Assembly (NCBI GenBank): GCA_038373885.1 | Contig: JAWZYV010019454.1 | Span: 62,001 to 126,000, forward strand | Direction of reading: 5' to 3' | Length of the DNA stretch: 64,000 nucleotides | Source of the DNA: Cheiracanthium punctorium | Lineage: Eukaryota; Arthropoda; Arachnida; Araneae; Cheiracanthiidae | Shown: positions 22,230 through 33,689 of the stretch, in pieces | How the letters are laid out: each line of letters opens with the position of its first letter | How positions within the stretch are numbered: position 1 is the stretch's first letter | Program-made: the position numbers and the translations under genes | The notes under the pieces: generated by a model | Databases searched by the model: none | Told to the model about the DNA's origin: nothing | The model's input: only the letters and a program-made list of their open reading frames with translations

Positions 22230-22605
22230 TTTTACAGAAGATGGGGCGGTTAAACGGTTCCCATTAGACCACTGAAATTGAAGCAGCACCGGCATGGCCA
22301 GTGCTTGGGAGGGTAAACTCCTCTGTCGACCGCCTGATGTAGGCCATGTACGCTAAAGGCAGCTGGTGCACGTAAAATCTGTCGGGTCTCCAATGTCCTC
22401 CATGTTTAGACGATACCTCCGGGGTACCAATCCTCGTGCTAGGTCTATCACTTGGAATTACCTAGAAATTAGCTGACCACTTATAGGGGGGCAAAGTTGG
22501 TTAGCCTTCTAGACGCCCCACAATGAAATGATCAGTATCTCTGGCCCTCGTAGCGTCAGGCCTACAAGTAGGCCACTGACCCGGTCATTACAGAGAAAAA
22601 CATTT
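22230..22605 (+). mobile_element. SINE-like element, family C
   Basis: Shares GAAGCAGCACCGGC-like, GTACGCTAA, AGCTGGTGCACGTAAAATC and TCCAATGTCCT blocks with the 4576-5074 element. No inverted repeats flank this copy. Confidence 0.65.
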
Positions 22606-22639
22606 TACCGTTTTTGTATCTAGGATTGACAATCGGTCA

Positions 22640-23640
22640 ACTTTTCGTGAATGCGATGTATAAAAAGTAAATAATTACTGTTAAAAAAAAAGCAGAACTT
22701 TCTTGGTTCTTAGCGTTATTAGTACTGTATCAGAAAATATTTTTTTCTTTTACAAGAAACTTTTAATGTTTTTTTTTATACTAATAAAAGAAGAAAAAAA
22801 TGAGGTAATTTTGAAAACATACGATATCATCCGATAATTTTCCCAGGATATAAATAAACAAACATATTTTTAACAGCAAAAACTGATTTCAGTCCTAAAA
22901 AAAGAAAATTAATGAACATTTCAAGCATTATTCGTTAATGCTTTTTCTTTATTAGCTGCTGAATAGCAATAATAATAATAAAAATAAAAAGAAATCTCAA
23001 TATTTTGACGGTAATCCATTATAATTTTTATCTCTGAAAACTTATCGTCTTATTTTAGTAGATAATTAAAGTGAAAATTAATTGAATTAATTAATTTGTA
23101 ATAAGATTAAAAAAATCGATTTATTTTTCATTTCTCCATAAACTGAAATATACTTAAGGTTTTCAGGCATGAAATTAAGAAACGTCATTATTATTTTATC
23201 GTATTTAAAAACAATTAACACGCCCTATATGTAGTTGCATGCTAATACAACTCTAAGTGAGAGGTAACTGTATACAGTAATCTCTCACTATTACTATTAT
23301 TTGGTTACACGCGTAGCTGAGGTAGATGCAATTCTTTTTTTAATTACAGTCGTACACTTCTCATTTGCGCTCTAATTTCAGTTTTATCCAATTTTGAGAT
23401 TTTTAAACGGTCTTTTCAAGCGAGCACAAGAAAGATATCAAATCTGTAGTAAGCCATTGAAATAGTCATGCCGGGGACTTACAACAGATGCAGAAGGGGA
23501 ATCTCAGCCATCCTGTTTATGAGAGGAAGAGAGAAATCAGACTTACTTATCGAAATATCAACATCCTACTGGGTCATGTTAAAATATTTTGTAGAGTTGA
23601 GGCTCACTACTCATGAATAAAGGTTAGGAAAAATAAATAA
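22640..23640. other. AT-rich intronic stretch, nothing recognised
   Basis: Homopolymer runs and a short inverted pair, GTGAGAGGTAACTGTATAC against ATCTCTCAC, near 23260-23288. No exon seen. Confidence 0.45.
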
Positions 23641-23649
23641 CGTTTTCGA

Positions 23650-23980
23650 CTAATAGCGAAAATGCCGTCCCAAAAAAGGGACACTAGGCATAAATGAGTT
23701 AAAAAGAAAAAAAAAACGGTAAAAAAGCAGCGTAAATATTTTCTTAACATTTCTCCTGAAACAATGAAGAGAAAGCTGTAAAAAATGATCTAAATTGACT
23801 ACTACTATAATCTAGGCACGATTTATGCATCTAGTTTAGAGCCTCATATACTTTCTACATGAATTAATGATATTGATATCACTGAAAGAAAAAAATACTA
23901 AATTCAGTTGTTTTCTCTCTAAATATTGCTATTTGAAATAGGAGCCTCATATGAGGTTCAGGGTGACGAGAGGGTTAATA
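23650..23980. repeat. Fragments resembling TTAA-element termini
   Basis: CCGTCCCAAAAAAGGGAC, then CATAAATGAGTTAA, near 23664-23700 and GAGCCTCATATGAGG-n-GTGACGAGAGGGTTAA near 23941-23977 each end in TTAA like the MITEs elsewhere, but the two do not form an inverted pair. Confidence 0.3.
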
Positions 23981-25007
23981 TTTCAATTATTTTTACAACA
24001 AGTCCAGTAATTTGGCTGGCCGCTTACATACAACTTCAGTTCTTGAAGACGACAATATTTCGTAGATCCTGATATGTAGACTTTTATTTTACTTTTTACT
24101 TTTTTTGAAGAAGTAAAATAACTCAGGAACGATTGTAGGTTTTTTTTTTTTTTTTTTTTACAATAACAACCTTAGTTTCTTCAAAAACACGCGCTTTAGG
24201 AGCGTATTTTAAAGTATTCATCACATTTCTGCTTGTTTTGACACTGTCCATTTCTATGGTTCACTCCTGCAGAATAAATCATTCGGATACTTTCACCCCG
24301 GGAAAAAAATCACTGGAAAGCTGCAATATTTTTAATAAAAATTGCTGAACGAAAATTTTTCAGACAAATTCAATTAAATCGAACTACTTCCCCTTTCTAC
24401 ATATTTTCGTACTGAGCATTGTTTTATTTTGCAGATTTCTAAAATATGTTTCGTATGTTAAATTTATTTTATTAGATTGTCGCAAGATGAAATATTCAGT
24501 GCTTTACGTCTAAAATGTCATTTTTTTCTCTTAAGTATACCATCCTACGCAGAAATTTCAGTTAGTTCCGATGCATATTTATTCGTCACTGTTTTATAAA
24601 ATGTACTCTCTACTTTTTTTAATGCATTACCAGTACTTTGTTTTAAAATAAACTTCAAGTTGTTCGTTGGCATGTGATACAAATGCGAAATTCTTTGCTT
24701 TTCCTGTTTTTTTATTGTTGTTGTTCCTGTTGTAAGATTGCTTCTCCGATAATGCTTTATAAAATAAAAGTAATCAATTTACATTATTTTGGAAAGCACG
24801 TTGCAACTAATATTCATCGGAAATAGTCGGATGAAAAGTAATTTCGTTATAAATAAGTAAACTTTGTGTTAAATTTACCTTTCTATTTATAGCATTGCGG
24901 TGTTTGTAATACAACGTACTAGAAAATCGTAAGCACGCTCTTACCTTGTCTTAAGAACGAGAGTAGAGAATATTTAACATAAAATAACGTTTCCTGTGAG
25001 TACAAAG

Positions 25008-25486
25008 ATTATTTCTTCAATCACGGAAACTTTACTGTTAACAGTGCTTCCGGAATATCTCCGTTATTTGACGAATATCCAGTTTTTTTTTCTGCTGTCA
25101 ATTGAAGAAACTTCTTCAGATTCAACGAAATGCTTTTCTCTTCTTCAAATTTTCGGGAAGAAATCACGGAAATAAAACGTTCCAAGGAGTACCGAAGTTA
25201 TTCGTTGAAGAATGAGCAATAAATTAATGTATAAAGACGCACTGTCAAAAATAATTACTTCAATTCACGGAATTTTTTCTGGCAGTAGTGCTACCGGAAT
25301 ATCTCCGTTATTTGACGAATATCCGTTTCTTTTTTTACTCCTGTCAACTGAAGAAACTTCTTCAGATTCAAATTTTTTTTTCGGATTTCGGGAATAAAAA
25401 TTCACGGAAAAATACATTTCCATAGACTTCCGGAAATTTTCCGTAGAAAAATGAGGAATAAACTAGTGTATAGAGACGAGATTTTC
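25008..25486. repeat. Tandem duplication, unit about 240 bp, two copies
   Basis: Shared blocks: CTTCAATTCACGGA or variant, CCGGAATATCTCCGTTATTT, GACGAATATCC, GAAGAAACTTCTTCAGATTC, then GGAATAA-like and TATARAGACG near the end. Copies at about 25008-25245 and 25246-25486. In the CCAP intron. Confidence 0.8.
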
Positions 25487-25589
25487 TAAGAGTGTAAGAC
25501 ATTAACTTTGCCAGATTCAGCGTTTTCCTTTGAACTCCGTTGTTAAAGAAACACTATCGTTTCTGCTACTAAACTATTTCCAGGACATA

Positions 25590-25815
25590 AGCAAACCCCA
25601 CCACGGATGAGTATATAAGACACCGAACATAGTAAATGGCTCAAGTGTGAAGTTCCAGCGTTCTCGCGCAGATGCCGATCTAACTGTCTGAAGTTTTGAT
25701 TGATTTTCTCCAGTTGTAACTTAAATACGCGTTACAACTCCTTAGAAAGGACTCTGACCAAGGCACCCCCATCCTTAACAGATAGTCCTTGCGTAGCTCT
25801 GCTACAACAACACAA
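25590..25815 (+). mobile_element. tRNA-derived SINE, family B
   Basis: GTGTGAAGTTCCAGCGTTCT, then GATGCCGATCTAACTGTCTG, AAGTTTTGATTGATTTTCTCC, then CTCCTTAGAAAGGACTCTGA and a GCTACAACAACACAA end. Located in the CCAP intron. Confidence 0.75.
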
Positions 25816-26510
25816 GCAAACGAAGAAACAATCAGGGACGTATGCCTTGTAATTCAAAGTGCATGGTTTCACCGTAGGACAAAATACAAGGATAGCTAAC
25901 ATTATGATAAAAATATGTCGACCTCATTTAATCTGACATCAAAAGGGCTTTTTTTTTTTTTTTACAAAGTGGCATTTCCTACTTCAGCAAGTCGTTTATT
26001 AAATTTACATTGACGTTGCTATTGCAAGGGTTAAAAGCAAGCTTCTGTTAGGAAAATAAATCTTATTTGCATTAATGAAAACTAGACTCAATACTTTTCA
26101 TCTTTAATCACTTAAATAACTAATTTACGCGTCTACATTAATATTATAGTTACCATAGTAACAGAATCATTGTTGCCATTTACGATGTTAAATTCACAAT
26201 AGCAAAAATTTGAGTACTTTCTACAGTTTTTATTCTCAGAATGAAAAGATGTAAATACAAAACAAATAGAACATTAATTTAGAAGCGCTTTAAAAGTGCT
26301 CCAATTTTAATTTTAATGCTTTGTTTCTTTCTGTTACACTGTAGTGTAACAAACAAAAAAATGGGAAGCATATTACATCCAAGTAAAAACACAACAACTT
26401 CGCACGTCCGTAAAATTGTTTGTAAACAAAGCTGTCTGGTTGCCACTAGAATCACAGTAAATTCCTGCGTGAACTTTTCTCCTTTCCTCTTCATCTCAGA
26501 GCAAGAGGAA

Positions 26511-26573
26511 TGACGTCACGACGCAGCGAAACTGGTTCTGTTCACCGATCACCCAGGTCAGGGGAATGACTCA
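26511..26573. promoter_or_regulatory. bZIP-site cluster: CRE and AP-1-like motifs
   Basis: A palindromic CRE core, TGACGTCA, lies at 26511-26518 and an AP-1 core, TGACTCA (followed by GC, as in a MARE half), at 26567-26573, in a stretch (about 26400-26770) more GC-rich than the rest of the CCAP intron. CREB/ATF and AP-1/Maf proteins are the known binders of such cores. An intronic enhancer or internal promoter is inference; the patch could also be part of an unrecognised repeat. Confidence 0.35.
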
Positions 26574-26683
26574 GCGGAAAATGAAAAAATTTTTCCTCCA
26601 CTCTCAGTGGCAACGGTTTTCGAAAAAAGTTCGTTGAAGCAGTTGTGCGTTTTGATATGTGAAGTGACGGTGCATATTTTTTG

Positions 26684-26756
26684 GTGGGGATGCCCACATT
26701 TTCTCTTCGAATGTTCGTTGGCAGGCAGAAGACTGCACGAACAGGGCATCCCCCGC
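26684..26756. repeat. Imperfect inverted repeat near the bZIP cluster
   Basis: GGGGATGCCC at 26687-26696 faces GGGCATCCCC at about 26744-26753, with a second pair, GTTCGT and ACGAAC, inside. May be a foldback MITE or a remnant of one. Confidence 0.4.
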
Positions 26757-27640
26757 CTCGCTGCAATTTTTCTATTTTTTACTACGCTATTTAAAGATTT
26801 GTTTGTATAAAATCATGAAGACGAAGATATGTTAAATATTGCTAAAAAAAAAAAAAAAAAATTCAAATTATACGAATATAGATGTGTTCATCGTAAAAAA
26901 TTTTGTGTCCTGATCCGAAGCGGCTGAGGCTCTACATTTTTTATCTATATTCATCGACGATTTGTACTACAAGAATTCTGCGGTGAAGAAAAATTATTAA
27001 TCAGTGTTGACTCAACATAAAAAATATGACAGAATTGATGTCGCTTTATTTCTACCAAAGGATCTGTCCATGTGACAACTGCTAAGGTGTGCATACGTAC
27101 TAAAGACTTGTGTTTAAACTTCCTGGGCTGGAACGAATCACTTTGATGATCTATTTTCTCCAGCTAAGATGTGCATACGTGTTAAAAGCTTGATTTACTG
27201 CCAAGGGCATCGGTGGTAATGTAGAACTTTATAAATTCAATTTTATTCTCCTTCAAAGAAAGATATCGAAGTGATTCTAGTAAAAAAAAAAAAAAAAAAA
27301 ATTTGAACTTGAAAATTAACAGGAGAAATATTGTTGTGAAAATGTATTGAAATCTGAATTGAATATGATATATTAGTGTAATAATATGCCAATTGAGATC
27401 ATTATTTTTAGTAATGATAACTGCAAAAATCAGCATGATAATTAATTTGTAATAGTTAATTTTCATCAGCAATTAATTAGTTTCAAATCATAGTTGATCA
27501 ATTTTTTTACAGTGTAAAACAGGTGATTTCAATTGACATTTTATTCTATGTGCTGAGAACTTTAATTTGGGTGATTCTGTAAAGCATATACATCATATTA
27601 GATTAAATACTAAGCATTTACTTAAAAATATTGGTTAGTT

Positions 27641-27682
27641 ATGCAAATTACTTTGGTATTACTTATGGTAAGTTATGCAAAT
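27641..27682 (+). promoter_or_regulatory. Two octamer (ATGCAAAT) motifs in the CCAP intron
   Basis: ATGCAAAT, the POU-factor octamer, occurs at 27641-27648 and 27675-27682, both in the local direct repeat AGTTATGCAAATTACTTT. The two copies are 34 bp apart. Function is inferred only from the motif. Confidence 0.3.
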
Positions 27683-29469
27683 TACTTTGAATCCATGCAT
27701 TTGTTTGAAAATGATGATAAATTTGAATATTATTCCTAAGTTTCTCGATGAGGAGCGAATATATGGTGTGCTCCATGTAAGGTACTTTGAAAATGTTTCG
27801 ATATGTTAGTGAAATTTCAATGATAAATTAGGTGAATATTGAATTGTTGTAAATTATTTAATCTAGAAAATTATTTTTCAAATATCCTCTAATAAAGAAA
27901 GTTGGTACCAAAATGAATCAGTAATTTTTTGTCTCCCTGCAAGCTATTTAATTTACAGCTGGAGACAGTGGAGAAAATGACAAACCTTTAATCTTATTTC
28001 CAGGTGAGTTCCTCTAGTTTGCATGGCTATTGTATAAATTAAATTATTTTATTTTCACAACGCAATGATATTACCACTATACGTTGAGGTGTGGGTGCCT
28101 TAATTCAGTGTAGAATATTGGTATTTCTGAACCTTGAGTATCATTGTAGAAATTTCTCAAAGAAATATTTTGAACAGGTTAAACTTAGGTTCCTCAGTTT
28201 GGCCAGGGCTTTCCATAATCTGCACTTTTTATCTGGAAGTAATTTAGTACTTATTATTTCTCATGTTTAAAATTTTTACCTTTTCAATTACCAGCATTCT
28301 CACTGAAATTCAGTTAAATTTAAATTAAAATAAAATTTTTGTTTTACCACTCACATTTAAGCACCCGTGCCAACTTAACACTTTCGTATGGGTGGCAACA
28401 GATGGTTCAAACATGACCTGGAGCGGCTTACGCTAAGCAAAGTCAGGGACGCCTGGGGTTGTCAGAAAGTCTGAACTGTTATGAGATCTTATGAGTTTAC
28501 TTTTTAAAAAGAAATACGCTGTAGTGAAACAAAGAAGAATCGCTAACCAACCAGAATGCACCCAATAGAAGGAACTGAGGCAGCATATGTTTGTTAAACG
28601 ACGGTTTATATTTGTTTCACAAATTTGCATTTTCTCATCTTGCACGTCAAATGTTTACAGAAATCGCTCATAGATGGCAGTACTTGCATAATCACAGACA
28701 GTTTACAGAACGGAACTCGTGAATGCTTCAATGTTCTATATTTTTAAAACATGCTTTATGAATAATGAATTTTGCTATGGACTTTTACTTAAATGGTGAA
28801 ATAATCATGAATCTGTCTTACCGATGCAGCATTGAAGTTCAGTAAGTTTATAAGAGGCTCGAAAATAAAAAATAGAAAAGGCGAAAAAAAAAATCACTTG
28901 ATAACTTACAGTGGCATTTTATATGCATTAAAGGGAATCAGGATTTTTTTAATGCTTTTGTCATAACTTGATAACGAGAGAATTCAAAAAAAATTTCCAT
29001 TACTTTTCAAGAAGAAACAATATGCTTCCACCGCAGTCCTACTTCTTGCTAGTCAAAATACGATCTGACTGTTTTATTTTTTTCAGAAATCAAAACAACA
29101 TACTCAGCCGATTATAAGTACAAAATATGTCATTCAGCAAATGTCTGAAACCAGCTGGCGCCTAGCCTAAAAATATCCTGTTCCATCTGAGTCATCTTGT
29201 ATACAAATAAATCTATTCTGAAAATTACATTAATCAGAAAGCAATTTATTGTCTTTGAAAACCCACAGAGAAAATATAACACTGTGTTTCTAAATTGGAT
29301 TACAAAATTTCTGTATAAAAAATGCACTAAAATAAAAATACAGTGGTGGGGTAAGGACAAAAGAAACCTAAATAGATTTAAAATTCGAGGTTTTGTTAAT
29401 ATTCAAATCAGGATTAAAAAAAGATATAAAAAATATATAAAATACCAATTTTAAATGTTGTACAAATAC

Positions 29470-29566
29470 CTGATCGAGAGATTCACTGGCAACTGTAAAG
29501 ATAACTGCCAAAGCTGTAAGTGCAATGAGAGCTAAACATGTGGAACGTGCCATTTTATCTGGATAT
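29470..29566 (-). CDS. CCAP: CCAP precursor, signal-peptide exon (CDS 29470-29553)
   Basis: This exon encodes the N-terminus of the crustacean cardioactive peptide precursor, a secreted neuropeptide that in arthropods acts on heart and visceral muscle and in ecdysis. On the minus strand a pyrimidine-rich acceptor ending TTTTCAG (AG at 29567-29568) precedes 13 nt of 5' UTR and an ATG in good context (AAAATGG) at 29553. The 28 codons start MARSTCLALIAL and form a typical signal peptide: one Arg, then a hydrophobic core of Leu, Ile, Ala, Val and Phe, then small residues (VAS) that suit signal peptidase cleavage near residue 23. The exon ends ESLDQ at CAG followed by GTATTT, a donor in phase 0, which matches the phase of the CCAP exon 10.3 kb away. 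The acceptor before the ATG implies an upstream non-coding exon above 29567, which I could not place. Confidence 0.85.
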
Positions 29567-29569
29567 CTG

Positions 29570-32500
29570 AAAACAAAGAATAAACACGTATTAGCTATAG
29601 AAAAAGGTTCATCAAAATATAATAAAATGTACGTCTAAACTAAAGAAAAAATGCCGAAACTACACCCACGGGTGTACAAAAAAAAATTTCTTCAATAATT
29701 CGCCTAAAATTCAAAACACATATCACACTTTTTTGACTAATACTAAGGACTGCAATAAGGCCTTAAAGAAACACCCGAAATTTGTACACCGCAAATACTT
29801 TGGGCTTTCCCGTAAGTGGAACAGCTGCGCTATCTGGTGGTTACAAAGGAATCTGGTGCGGTTATATTTATTTTAGTTTATTCATATTTGAGTTTCGCGG
29901 ACTTGATGTTACCACCACCAAATAGTTCGATGATAGTAGCTCTGACAACCTCCGAGAACTTGTGGAATTAGGAACACGCGACCTTCCTCACAATTGCGCA
30001 GCAAATTGCGCGTCCTTTGTATTAGTCCCTGACATATATAAAATATCAATATGATCTACAGAACATGTCAAAAATAGTTGCCAGATGTCCATTAGAAAGT
30101 TTCTAAACTGAGTTCGAAAAATTCACTCAATTTTGCTAAAAGTTTCTAAAGTTTTTAACTGTGGAATGCAGTCCATTTGCTTTAAATGCAAAGCTGATGA
30201 ACTTAGTCATAAATTACTAAATGCAATGAAAAGTCCCTAAATTTAGCGTTAATTCCTCTAAATTGGCAACACGCTTATTAACCACCTAGTAACCACGTTT
30301 GCAGGACATAAGTAAGCATCTTCAATTTTGAACATCAAGAAATGGAACTTAGTTCAAATTGTCATAATGGCTATGGACTGGATTTGTTTAAAAAATAAAT
30401 CAATAAAATAAAGTAAAGTAAAATACCTTTTCGACTTTGGCGTTAGCAAGCTTATCAACTACCATCGTAATCAAGTTTGAGTGCATAAATAAATATATAT
30501 TTGGGCTTTTCAGTAAGAGAAATCCGATTTGAACAACAAGAACTAATATTTGATTCAAATTGTTGATTATTATGAGGTTTATGAGGTATATTTAATTTTT
30601 TAGTGGCGAACTCTTTTCTAAAGTGAGTGAAGTATATTTTTTAACATGATTTTTAAGAAGTGATAGGATGGAAACAAATAACAAAAAATGGATTATGCAC
30701 ATTCAATTGATATACAAATTCGACTCGATATGCTCCATGTACGCCGCACACAATCATACAGGTTTAGAAAAATATACCAACGGTATCAGCTTAAACTTGG
30801 AAGTATACAGTAGCTGTCAGTACATTTATCCCACACAAACAGACGAATAGGACAAATTAAACTCGGCCTTAAATTTAGGAACGCATAGCTCTTAATAAAA
30901 AAAAATAATAATAAAAACGTGAAACCAGCAAATCTGTCATCGCTAAGCGTTGTTGGGTTAACAACCATTTTTTTTTTTTTACTTTATTTCATATAGACTT
31001 ATTTGCAAATGTTTCCTTAATGAATTTCAGATTTCCTTGAAAACTTTAATATCCACAAAAAACGTAAATAGTCTTGTTAGTGTTGATTTCGTTTTTCCTC
31101 CCTTTCCTGAATGTTGGAAATCCCTGTGTTCTGAGTTACCATGATTTCTTTTTTTTTCCCATTGGCCCTCACAAATCACCCATGCGGATCTCTGATGTTC
31201 TATTGGCCCTCGTAAACACTATCTTGAATCACTACTTTTTGTATGTAAACAGAGCTTTTACCATTCTCATTCGAGCACTAACGACGGCATCTTATACAAA
31301 AGTTGAAGGAATTTCTGCGTATAGTTCTCAATTGCACATGCCAACACTATCTTTTGAAATTTATCAAAGCATTTTTAAAAAGAAAATAATAAGGTTTTAA
31401 ACAGAAACAAAATCAGAAAACTTGCGTTAGCAAAATTTTCATTTTCAGTACCTAAAATCCTCTGTGAGTCTTGGTCACATCAAAATAATATTTTTTATTA
31501 ATGAAAATATAGCTTATTGAGTGAACAAACAACGTTTCAAAATCCATTCATGTACCATTTAAAAAAATCCACAAATATGCACCTCTTTCTCCCCCCGTCT
31601 AAAAAGATTAGACTAGCGATAGATAAACAGTTAACCAACAGTCCTCCAAAATAAAAAAATATGAAAGTCAAAAGTATTCCATTCTCTATTTTGAAGGCTT
31701 CGGTATAACTTAATATCGATTACTAGACCTTTTGCAATAAAGTTCTTAAAAGATAGTGAGGGTATTTCATAGGGTCTAAGAGGTCTCTCATAATTTCATT
31801 TACAAAATACTTGAAATAAAAACAATATAATAAAACTACAAAGGTCCACTTTTCATAAAAACAAGTGAAATCTTCAGTTTGATTGTCTATGTTTAAATTA
31901 TACACCACGCATGCTAATAGAACTTTTAATTAAATTTGGATTTATAAGCTTTTTATAACTAAAAGATTTTAATAACTATTTGTACACTGTATAGTAATAA
32001 AAATAATGCTTTAAGGTTTCCTAATTTTAATCAATGTTTAGTTGTTTTTTTAAACATAATTATTTAATAAAAAGTTTTACTGCTCAATTATATTAGAAAA
32101 AAATATTTACTATCGCACATTTTACGAAAATGCGTTATAAATTTCATTTGAAAATTACTTGAAAATTATACGGCAAATTTATACATTTTTACTATTTTAA
32201 GCACTTTATATTTTCGCTATAAACTTTTTTACAAGGAGATTTTTTTAATCACACGCTGAAAATTGCTTACTACGTTCGACGTAAAGTAGAATAAAAATAA
32301 TCTAACATTCTAGAAAAGAAGGAGATTATGAAAAAATAAATTTTTCATTATGAGTATACTGCTGAAAAATTGTGAAGATTAGTTTTTATAGCCAAAAAAG
32401 CTATTGGTTACAGGCTACATATTTAGAAATTTAAAATGTCAGAATTTTTATGCCTTTTAAAAATTTATGAAACTCGCATAAATTTAAATATATATTACAA

Positions 32501-33505
32501 AATACGATTACACATTTGTGTATAAAAAAGATTTCCACTGATTAATAAGAAATATCGTCTTGTATACTTCTGTATGGAAAGGAATAAGAAATTTGTTAAA
32601 TATCTCAGACTTTCAAATTGAGCGAATAATTCCAAATTTTACATTTTAAATAGAAAGAAATATGTTCATTATAATTCTGCATTCATCTCAATGAAATCGG
32701 AAAAAAGTTTTCAGTCAAAAAACAAATGTATACTTATTCGTATGACGAAAATCCACAGATGTAATGATTGTTTCACTTCAAGAAATAAAAGGTACAGTAT
32801 TTTAAGCGTCATAAATATAGTTAGCATTGTAAATAAAGTTACCCTATTTCGAATGCTTAAGAAACGTTTGAGAATTGGAAGATATAGCTCACTGTTAACA
32901 TTTTTAATGCTTACTTTTCTAATGTGCTTCCTAAGTTATATGTGTTTCGCATTTAATTTTAAACATTAATTATGAAACTACATGGTTATGTTATAAAGAA
33001 AGACTTTTTTAATTTATGTTATACATTTTATTTCTTGAGTGTTAATCTAATAAGAAATACTTAAATTTGTGATTTAAATAAACTAAATAGAATAAAAACT
33101 ATGCATGTTACAAAAACATATATCAATCATATATTTGTATCCTTTTAGAACAAAAAAATGTTCAACATTTAAAGAGATAAATAATAAAAAATTATCTTAA
33201 TTTGTGTCACTGTTTATTGTTTCAAAAATAATTTCTGAGAATCTGTAAAATTTGCGCTTAGTCTTTTTGCACTTAGTATATTTATTACACACATTTTTTA
33301 ACACATTTTGCTGCAAACATTTTTAAGCAATTCATTTTTGTTTCACAAATTCTCTGAAAAAGTTAGTATATAAATGCACTATTTAGCTATTTCCTTCATT
33401 ACGAAATTCGATGAAAAGCTCTAAACCTTAAATTTCAAAACTTAAAAGACCATTCATTTTGCTTATTATATTTTTACTATTTTTAATAGTATGCCCAAAA
33501 AAATT
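29570..33505. other. Region upstream of the CCAP coding exon; no second gene seen
   Basis: It should hold the 5' non-coding exon and promoter of the CCAP gene, but neither can be fixed from sequence alone. The rest is AT-rich, with no exon, RNA gene or repeat that I recognise. Confidence 0.4.
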
Positions 33506-33511
33506 GAAATA

Positions 33512-33686
33512 CAATATAACCTTGATTTCTCGAAGTGGCACCGAAAAAAAATTCGAGATATCGAGTTTTCGAAGATTATGACGCAAAATATAAGGGTGAT
33601 ATGTTTGTAAGGGAAAACAAATTTATTCCAGACATCAAAAATTTCGTGGTATGAAGGTTCGAGACATAGATTTCACACTGTATTAG
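33512..33686. mobile_element. Possible pogo/Tigger-like MITE
   Basis: Left end reads AACCTTGATTTCTCGAAGTG. Right end on the minus strand reads TACAGTGTGAAATCTATGTC, then TCGAAC. Both resemble diverged pogo-type termini with a TCGA(A/G) core, but they match each other only loosely. Confidence 0.4.
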
Positions 33687-33689
33687 GTG

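Larger units (their letters stand above)
19181..29469 (-). other. 10.3 kb phase-0 intron of the CCAP gene
   Basis: The intron runs from donor GTATTT (just below 29470) to acceptor TATAG (just above 19180), with both splice sites in phase 0. It holds a minus-strand SINE at 19.5 kb, SINEs at 20.5, 21.6, 22.2 and 25.6 kb, a duplicated 240 bp unit at 25.0-25.5 kb, a bZIP-site cluster near 26.5 kb and a pair of octamer motifs near 27.65 kb. No other exon or nested gene was recognised. The short ORFs inside look like chance. Confidence 0.8.

Noticed and set aside
23664..23977. A fifth TTAA MITE.
   Set aside because: Both candidate ends finish in TTAA in the same direction and do not form an inverted pair.
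29197..29454. 85-codon plus ORF beside the CCAP exon.
   Set aside because: Lies antisense to the intron start and is Lys/Ile/Asn-rich as expected from AT-rich DNA.
30034..30043. TATA-like word on the minus strand as a CCAP promoter.
   Set aside because: AT-rich DNA gives many such words; no initiator or matching first-exon donor could be shown.
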